DNA from: Leptothrix discophora
Lineage (GTDB): Bacteria; Pseudomonadota; Gammaproteobacteria; Burkholderiales; Burkholderiaceae_C
Length of the DNA stretch: 64,000 nucleotides
NCBI RefSeq assembly: GCF_030705305.1
Contig: NZ_JAUZEE010000002.1
Location: forward strand, 439,794-503,793
Direction: 5' to 3'
The notes under the pieces were generated by a model. The model was not told the DNA's origin and did not search any database. It saw nothing but the letters and a program-made list of their open reading frames with translations. Of the stretch, positions 58,917 to 64,000 are shown piece after piece; the stretch's first letter is position 1; the number at the start of each line of letters is the position of its first letter. The position numbers were made by a program, and so were the translations under genes.

Positions 58917-59342
58917 ATGGCCATCGAACGCACCCTGTCCATCATCAAGCCCGACGCCGTCGCCAAGAACGTCATCGGCCAGATCTACGCCCGCTTTGAA
59001 GGCGCCGGCCTGAAGATCGCCGCCGCTCGCCTGGCCCAGCTGTCGCGTGCCGAGGCCGAGGCTTTCTACGGCGTGCACAAGGCCCGTCCGTTCTTCAACG
59101 ACCTGGTCAGCTTCATGATCTCCGGCCCGGTGATGATCCAGGTGCTGGAAGGCGAGAACGCCATCCTGAAGAACCGCGAGCTGATGGGCGCCACCGACCC
59201 GAAGAAGGCCGACAAGGGCACCATCCGCGCCGACTTCGCCGACAGCATCGACGCCAACGCCGTGCACGGCTCCGACGCTGCCGAGACGGCCGCCGTCGAG
59301 ATCGCGTTCTTCTTCCCCGCGATGTCGGTCTACAGCCGCTGA
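58917..59342 (+). CDS. ndk: Nucleoside diphosphate kinase
   Basis: The 141-residue enzyme exchanges gamma-phosphates among nucleotides. It starts [18 protein letters not shown] and has the active-site histidine in [18 protein letters not shown] at 58857-58862 is a possible -10; a CTGGAGA box precedes the ATG. It opens the ndk-rlmN-pilF-rodZ-ispG-hisS series. Confidence 0.97.
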   Translation: MAIERTLSIIKPDAVAKNVIGQIYARFEGAGLKIAAARLAQLSRAEAEAFYGVHKARPFFNDLVSFMISGPVMIQVLEGENAILKNRELMGATDPKKADKGTIRADFADSIDANAVHGSDAAETAAVEIAFFFPAMSVYSR

Positions 59343-59409
59343 TGCGGCGGCGGGCAAGGCGGCCGCTGTGGCCGGCTCGCCCGCATCCCAGGTCTCTCGA
59401 CGGACGCCC

Positions 59410-60579
59410 ATGACTGCGGTCAACCTGCTGGATTTCGACCTCGACGCGCTGACCGCCTGGTGCGAGCAGCTCGGCGAGAAGCGCTTCCGCGCGGTCCAGC
59501 TGTTCCGCTGGGTCCACCAGCGCGGCGCGTCCGACTTCACGCAGATGAGCGACCTGGCCAAGAGCCTGCGCGGCAAGCTGGCCGAGCAGGCGGTCGTGCA
59601 GCCCTTGCCGGTCGTCTCCGAGCACCGCTCGGCCGACGGCACGATCAAGTGGCTGTTCGACGTCGGTGACGGCAACGCCGTCGAATCCGTCTACATCCCC
59701 GAGGACGACCGCGGCACGCTCTGCGTGTCGTCCCAGGCCGGTTGCGCCGTGGGTTGCCGCTTCTGCTCGACCGGGCACCAGGGCTTCTCTCGCAACCTCT
59801 CGACCGGCGAGATCCTTGCCCAGCTCTGGTATGCCGAGCACACGCTGCGGCGCGAGCAGGGCACCGCCGTCGGCGACCGCGTCATCACCAACGTCGTGAT
59901 GATGGGCATGGGCGAGCCGCTGCAGAACTACGGCGCGCTGGTGCCGGCGCTGCGCGTGATGCTCGACGACCACGGCTACGGCCTGTCGCGCCGGCGCGTG
60001 ACGGTGTCGTCCTCCGGCGTCGTGCCGATGATGGACCGCCTGCGCGAGGACCTGCCGGTGGCGCTGGCCGTGTCGCTGCATGCCGGCGACGACCCGTTGC
60101 GCGACGTGCTCGTGCCGCTCAACCGCAAGTACCCGCTGGCCGAACTGCTCGGCGCCTGCCAGCGCTACCTGACCCGCGCCCCGCGCGACTTCATCACCTT
60201 CGAGTACTGCATGCTCGACGGCGTCAACGACAGCGATGCGCAGGCGCGCGCGCTGCTCGAACTGGTCGGTCCGCGCGGCCCTGTTGGCCGCGTGCCCTGC
60301 AAGTTCAACCTCATTCCCTTCAACCCCTTCCCGGCCTCGGGCCTGAAGCGCTCGCCAAATGCGCGCGTGCAGGCCTTCGCCCAGATCCTGATCGACGGTG
60401 GGCTGGTGACGACGGTGCGCAAGACCCGTGGCGACGACATCGACGCGGCCTGCGGTCAGCTGGCCGGCGAGGTGCAGGACCGCACCCGCGCCCACGAGCG
60501 CATGACCCGCGCGCCGATCCGCATCGTGCGCGATGCCGCGAGCGGCGCGGCGCCGGTCGATCCGGCTGCGTCGGCATGA
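59410..60579 (+). CDS. rlmN: Dual-specificity 23S rRNA/tRNA methyltransferase RlmN
   Basis: The 389-residue radical SAM enzyme methylates A2503 of 23S rRNA and A37 of some tRNAs. The CxxxCxxC cluster motif is in [22 protein letters not shown] and [10 protein letters not shown] follow, and the mechanistic C-terminal cysteine is in [13 protein letters not shown]. The frame is open upstream of 59410, but conserved sequence starts here. Confidence 0.95.
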   Translation: MTAVNLLDFDLDALTAWCEQLGEKRFRAVQLFRWVHQRGASDFTQMSDLAKSLRGKLAEQAVVQPLPVVSEHRSADGTIKWLFDVGDGNAVESVYIPEDDRGTLCVSSQAGCAVGCRFCSTGHQGFSRNLSTGEILAQLWYAEHTLRREQGTAVGDRVITNVVMMGMGEPLQNYGALVPALRVMLDDHGYGLSRRRVTVSSSGVVPMMDRLREDLPVALAVSLHAGDDPLRDVLVPLNRKYPLAELLGACQRYLTRAPRDFITFEYCMLDGVNDSDAQARALLELVGPRGPVGRVPCKFNLIPFNPFPASGLKRSPNARVQAFAQILIDGGLVTTVRKTRGDDIDAACGQLAGEVQDRTRAHERMTRAPIRIVRDAASGAAPVDPAASA

Positions 60580-60656
60580 ACGTTTCCTTCCCGAAGGCCG
60601 CCGGCCCCAACGCCTGTTGTTCGGACCTGGCAGGCTGGCCCGACAATCGCGCCACC

Positions 60657-61547
60657 ATGCCCAAGCGACTCCTGCGTGTCTGCCTGGCCGCCGCTGTGGT
60701 GGCCGGCTTCCTGGTCGGCCTGCCCGGCTGCACCACCACCACCGAGGTGGTCAACACCAGCGTGGGCGACACCCGCCAGGCGACCCCACCGGCCGGCACG
60801 AACAGCGCGCCGAGCACGACGCAGGCGGGCGCGCCGCGGCCGGACCTGGTCACCGCCTCCGACGAGACCGACGTCGCCAAGCGCTCGCGCATCCGCCTTG
60901 AACTGGCGGCGGCCTACTTCAGCCAGGGCCAGGCCGGCACGGCGCTGGACGAGGTCAAGCGGGCGTTGCAGGCCGACTCGAACAACGGCGCGGCCTACAA
61001 CCTGCGCGGCCTGATCTACGCCAGCCTGTCCGAGGACGCGCTGGCCGACGAGAGCTTCCGGCGTGCGCTGGCGATCAACGCCGCCGATGCCGACGCGTCC
61101 CACAACTACGCCTGGTACCTGTGCCAGAAGCGCCGCTACCCCGAGGCGCGGCGCTACTTCGAGCAGACGCTGGCCCTGCCGCGCTACCGCGACCCGTCCA
61201 AGACGCTGCTGGCGCAGGGTGTCTGCGAGGCCCGCGCCGGCGATCTGGCCGCTTCCGAGCGACTGCTGGCGCGCGGCTTCGAGCTCGACACCGGCAACCC
61301 GGCGATCGCCTACAACCTGGCCGAGGTGCTGATGCGCCGAGGTGACCTGGATCGCGCGCGGTTCTATGTCCAGCGGCTCAACGGCGACAGCAACCTGTCG
61401 AGTGCCGAGACGCTGTGGCTGGCCGCCCGCATCGAACATCGCCGCAACGACCTGGCTGCCACCGAAGACCTCGGCCGGCAGCTGCGCAACCGCTACCCCG
61501 GTTCGCGCGAGAGCGCTGCGTTTGAACGAGGCCTATTCGATGAGTGA
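60657..61547 (+). CDS. pilF: Type IV pilus biogenesis/stability lipoprotein PilF (PilW of Neisseria)
   Basis: The 296-residue product has a lipoprotein signal MPKRLLRVCLAAAVVAGF with lipobox LPGC (Cys25) and TPR repeats (IRLELAAAYFSQGQAGTALDEVKRAL; AYNLRGLIYASLSEDALADESFRRAL). It is the pilotin that helps the secretin PilQ form multimers. An in-frame ATG at 60576 overlaps the rlmN stop as ATGA but would give an unnaturally long n-region. It works with the pilus genes at 10.6-17.9 kb. Confidence 0.9.
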   Translation: MPKRLLRVCLAAAVVAGFLVGLPGCTTTTEVVNTSVGDTRQATPPAGTNSAPSTTQAGAPRPDLVTASDETDVAKRSRIRLELAAAYFSQGQAGTALDEVKRALQADSNNGAAYNLRGLIYASLSEDALADESFRRALAINAADADASHNYAWYLCQKRRYPEARRYFEQTLALPRYRDPSKTLLAQGVCEARAGDLAASERLLARGFELDTGNPAIAYNLAEVLMRRGDLDRARFYVQRLNGDSNLSSAETLWLAARIEHRRNDLAATEDLGRQLRNRYPGSRESAAFERGLFDE

Positions 61548-62556
61548 AGCGACGCCGTCCACGCCCGCCACGCCGGACGTGCCGCCCAGCGGCAGTGCCG
61601 GTGCGATGCTGCGCACCGCGCGCGAGCGCCGCGGGCTGGAACTCGATCAGCTGGCGCTGCTGCTGAAGGTGCCGGTGCGCAAGCTCGAGGCGCTGGAAGC
61701 CGATCGACACGAGGAACTGCCGGGCATGGCCTTCGTGCGCGGCCTGGCCACCTCGATCGCCCGCCAGCTCGAGATCGACCCTCAGCCGGTGCTCGCCGCG
61801 CTGCCCAGCGTCGGCGTCGCGCCGGTCGCGCTGGAGTCGGTCACGCGCGGGCTGGCAACGCCTTATCACGAGCCCATGGGCGGTCATCGCCTGACCCAGT
61901 GGCGCCACTGGCTGCGCCCGAACCTGCTCGCGCCGATCGCGCTGCTGCTGCTGGCGCTGCTGGTCTGGCAGGCACCGCCGGCGGCGAGCTGGCTGCCCGA
62001 GGGGCTCGTCGCGGCCTGGACGGGGCTGAAAGGACGCCTGTCCGGCTCCGCATCGCCCGACGGCACGACGGTGATCGAGGCGCCGGTGGCCGTCGATGCG
62101 GCCGCCAGCAGCGGCATGGCCTCCGCCGATGGTGGCGACAGCGGCGGCGCGGTCGCGGTCTCGGGCGCACCGAGCGCGGTCATCGAGACCGTGCACTCGG
62201 CGCCTCGCGAGGACCTGCAGCCGGTGCCGGTCGCCGCGCCGGCGTCGGCCAGCGGCAAGGCCGGTGCCAAGGCGACGGCTCCGGCGGCCGCAGCCAGCGA
62301 GCCCGCACGCGCGGCCTATGCCCGCACCGTCGTGCTGCGCACGCGCGCCGAATCCTGGATCGAGGCCCGTGACGCCGCCGGTGCCATCCTGCTGTCGCGC
62401 ATGCTGCCGGCCGGCGAGACGGTCGGGCTCGAAGGCAGCCTGCCGATCCGGCTGAAGATCGGCAATGCCGAAGGCACCGAGGTGCTCTTCAAGGGCGCGC
62501 CGGTCGACCTCGCGCCGCTGACCCGCGAGAACGTCGCCCGGGTCGAACTCAACTGA
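61540..62556 (+). CDS. rodZ: RodZ-like helix-turn-helix membrane protein (DUF4115)
   Basis: The 338-residue protein has a Xre-type helix-turn-helix ([32 protein letters not shown], about 22-54), one transmembrane helix (about 128-144, [14 protein letters not shown]), an Ala/Ser-rich periplasmic linker and a DUF4115 domain ([22 protein letters not shown]). RodZ links MreB to the cell-wall elongation complex. The start overlaps the pilF stop by eight bases. Confidence 0.9.
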   Translation: MSEATPSTPATPDVPPSGSAGAMLRTARERRGLELDQLALLLKVPVRKLEALEADRHEELPGMAFVRGLATSIARQLEIDPQPVLAALPSVGVAPVALESVTRGLATPYHEPMGGHRLTQWRHWLRPNLLAPIALLLLALLVWQAPPAASWLPEGLVAAWTGLKGRLSGSASPDGTTVIEAPVAVDAAASSGMASADGGDSGGAVAVSGAPSAVIETVHSAPREDLQPVPVAAPASASGKAGAKATAPAAAASEPARAAYARTVVLRTRAESWIEARDAAGAILLSRMLPAGETVGLEGSLPIRLKIGNAEGTEVLFKGAPVDLAPLTRENVARVELN

Positions 62557-63866
62557 TGGGTAGCCGCATGGCCAACGAGATCTCGAAGACCGACCTGGAC
62601 CTCGACCGCGAGCCGATCGCGCTCGGAGAGCCCGCACCGCGCTGCAGCCTGCAGGCCCGCGTGGTCTGGGGCGAGCGCGTCGTGACCATCGGCGGTGATG
62701 CGCCGGTGCGCGTGCAGTCGATGACCAACACCGACACCGAGGACGTGATCGGCACGGCCATCCAGGTCAAGGAACTGGCGATCGCCGGCTCCGAGCTGGT
62801 GCGCATCACGGTCAACACGCCCGAGGCGGCGGCTGCCGTGCCGGCGATCCGCGAGCAGCTCGACCGCATGGGCATCGACGTGCCGCTGGTGGGCGACTTC
62901 CACTACAACGGCCACCGCCTGCTGACCGACTTCCCCGAGATGGCCCAGGCGCTGTCGAAGTACCGCATCAACCCCGGCAACGTCGGCAAGGGCGACAAGA
63001 AGGACCGCCAGTTCGCGATGATGGTCGAGGCCGCCGTCAAGCACGACAAGGCCATCCGCATCGGCGTGAACTGGGGCAGCCTGGACCAGGAACTGCTGGC
63101 CCGCCTGATGGACGAGAACCAGCGCCGCGCCCGGCCCTGGGAGGCCCGCCAGGTCATGTACGAGGCGCTGATCCAGTCGGTGCTGGAGTCGGCCGCCGCC
63201 GCCGTCGAGCTGGGCATGAACCCGGCCCAGATCATCCCGAGCTGCAAGGTCAGCGGCGTGCAGGACCTGATCGCGGTCTACCGGGCCCTGCGTCCGCGCT
63301 GCGACTACCCGCTGCACCTGGGCCTGACCGAAGCCGGCATGGGCACCAAGGGCACGGTGGCCTCGGCCGCTGCGCTGTCGGTGCTGCTGCAGCAGGGCAT
63401 CGGCGACACCATCCGCGTCAGCCTGACGCCGCAGCCCGGCGAAGCCCGCATCCAGGAGGTCGTGGTCGCCCTGGAGATCCTCCAGGCGCTGGGCCTGCGC
63501 AGCTTCGTGCCCAGCGTCACCGCCTGCCCGGGCTGCGGCCGCACGACCAGCACGACCTTCCAGGAACTCGCCAAGCAGATCGACGACTTCCTGCGCGCCC
63601 AGATGCCGGTCTGGCGGGTGCGCTATCCCGGCGTCGAAACCATGAAGGTCGCGGTGATGGGCTGCATTGTCAACGGCCCCGGCGAGAGCAAGCATGCCGA
63701 CATCGGCATCAGCCTGCCCGGCACCGGCGAGGCCCCGGCCGCGCCCGTGTTCATCGACGGCGAGAAGGCCCTGACGCTGCGCGGCGAGGGCATCGCCACC
63801 GAGTTCCAGGCCATCGTCGAGCAATACATCGAGCGCCGCTACGGCGCCGCAGCGGCACACGCCTGA
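62556..63866 (+). CDS. ispG: 4-hydroxy-3-methylbut-2-enyl diphosphate synthase (flavodoxin)
   Basis: The 436-residue iron-sulphur enzyme carries out the penultimate step of the MEP isoprenoid pathway. [12 protein letters not shown] marks the TIM barrel start; cluster ligands are in ACPGCGRTT and [12 protein letters not shown]. The ATG shares a base with the rodZ stop (TGATG); MANEIS at 62571 is an alternative. The insert between barrel and cluster domain is shorter than in plants. Confidence 0.96.
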   Translation: MGSRMANEISKTDLDLDREPIALGEPAPRCSLQARVVWGERVVTIGGDAPVRVQSMTNTDTEDVIGTAIQVKELAIAGSELVRITVNTPEAAAAVPAIREQLDRMGIDVPLVGDFHYNGHRLLTDFPEMAQALSKYRINPGNVGKGDKKDRQFAMMVEAAVKHDKAIRIGVNWGSLDQELLARLMDENQRRARPWEARQVMYEALIQSVLESAAAAVELGMNPAQIIPSCKVSGVQDLIAVYRALRPRCDYPLHLGLTEAGMGTKGTVASAAALSVLLQQGIGDTIRVSLTPQPGEARIQEVVVALEILQALGLRSFVPSVTACPGCGRTTSTTFQELAKQIDDFLRAQMPVWRVRYPGVETMKVAVMGCIVNGPGESKHADIGISLPGTGEAPAAPVFIDGEKALTLRGEGIATEFQAIVEQYIERRYGAAAAHA

Positions 63867-63886
63867 AGCCGGCACCTGACCCGCTG

Positions 63887-63910
63887 GCGGCGGCTCGATG
63901 CCGCCGCTTT
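63887..63910 (+). terminator. Hairpin between ispG and hisS
   Basis: GCGGCGGC and GCCGCCGC pair around TCGAT, followed by only TTT. It lies 17 bases before the hisS start and could attenuate readthrough. Confidence 0.4.
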
Positions 63911-63927
63911 CACTTGGACGAGAAGAC

Positions 63928-64000
63928 ATGAGCGAGAAGATCCAGGCCGTCAAAGGCATGAACGACATCCTGCCGGCCGGCCTGCCGCGCAAGGAGAAGC
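63928..64000 (+). CDS. hisS: Histidyl-tRNA synthetase, 5' fragment
   Basis: Only 24 codons are inside the window. They read MSEKIQAVKGMNDILPAG, the conserved N-terminus of bacterial HisRS. The position after ispG is typical. The gene runs off the right edge. Confidence 0.88.
   Translation, partial: MSEKIQAVKGMNDILPAGLPRKEK

Overview
The window is a contiguous, GC-rich chromosomal segment. Its gene order and protein families fit a betaproteobacterium of the order Burkholderiales, most likely in the Leptothrix/Sphaerotilus/Rubrivivax/Ideonella neighbourhood. That placement is inferred from synteny (ilvB-ilvH-ilvC-pssA-leuA; odhA-odhB-lpdA-zapE; scpB-rluB; ndk-rlmN-pilF-rodZ-ispG-hisS) and base composition, not from a database search. 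I see no rRNA, tRNA, CRISPR array, transposase or phage gene. Apart from one gene, composition looks uniform.

Left part (1-10.6 kb), mostly minus strand: msbA ends in a roughly 88-bp tandem repeat; behind it lies a lower-GC, probably acquired gene encoding a three-domain methyltransferase/glycosyltransferase/GT25-like protein. Next is a tightly coupled MoxR ATPase - DUF58 - TgpA-like transglutaminase operon, then a divergent histone-deacetylase-family amidohydrolase gene and a stand-alone TonB-C protein.

10.6-18 kb: a type IV pilus minor pilin operon transcribed pilE-fimT-pilV-pilW-pilX-pilY1. 18-24 kb: the SOS mutagenesis cassette imuA-imuB-dnaE2 behind a perfect palindromic LexA box. 24-27.6 kb, plus strand: a GT9 heptosyltransferase-like enzyme, the ribosome-associated ABCF ATPase EttA, and PII protein GlnB with a clear terminator.

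27.6-31.2 kb, minus strand: a short ECF-like sigma factor overlapped by DUF3619 (one membrane span), DUF3106 (exported), RDD (membrane), then dgkA and a LOG-family gene. The overlaps (GTGA, ATGA, ATGA) suggest the first four act as one unit. I propose a sigma/membrane/periplasm signalling module, and this is the best candidate for an under-described system here.

31.2-39.5 kb, plus strand: branched-chain amino acid synthesis (ilvB, ilvH, ilvC), pssA, then a leucine-codon leader peptide plus attenuator in front of two different 2-isopropylmalate synthase genes in tandem. 39.7-43 kb: a periplasmic D,D-peptidase, an IclR regulator and a TIGR03790-family protein (a family known from exosortase-containing genomes). 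43-50.3 kb: the 2-oxoglutarate dehydrogenase operon with a PspC-domain membrane protein inserted before lpdA, then zapE.

50.3-64 kb: PP2C phosphatase and DinG/YoaA helicase from one divergent promoter region; bamD and rluD divergent; scpB and a strongly extended rluB; ndk, rlmN, pilF, rodZ, ispG and the first 73 bases of hisS.

Several likely promoters share an extended -10 (TGCCATAAT or TGCTACATT), and in several cases the -10 sits so close to the start codon that a leaderless transcript is possible.
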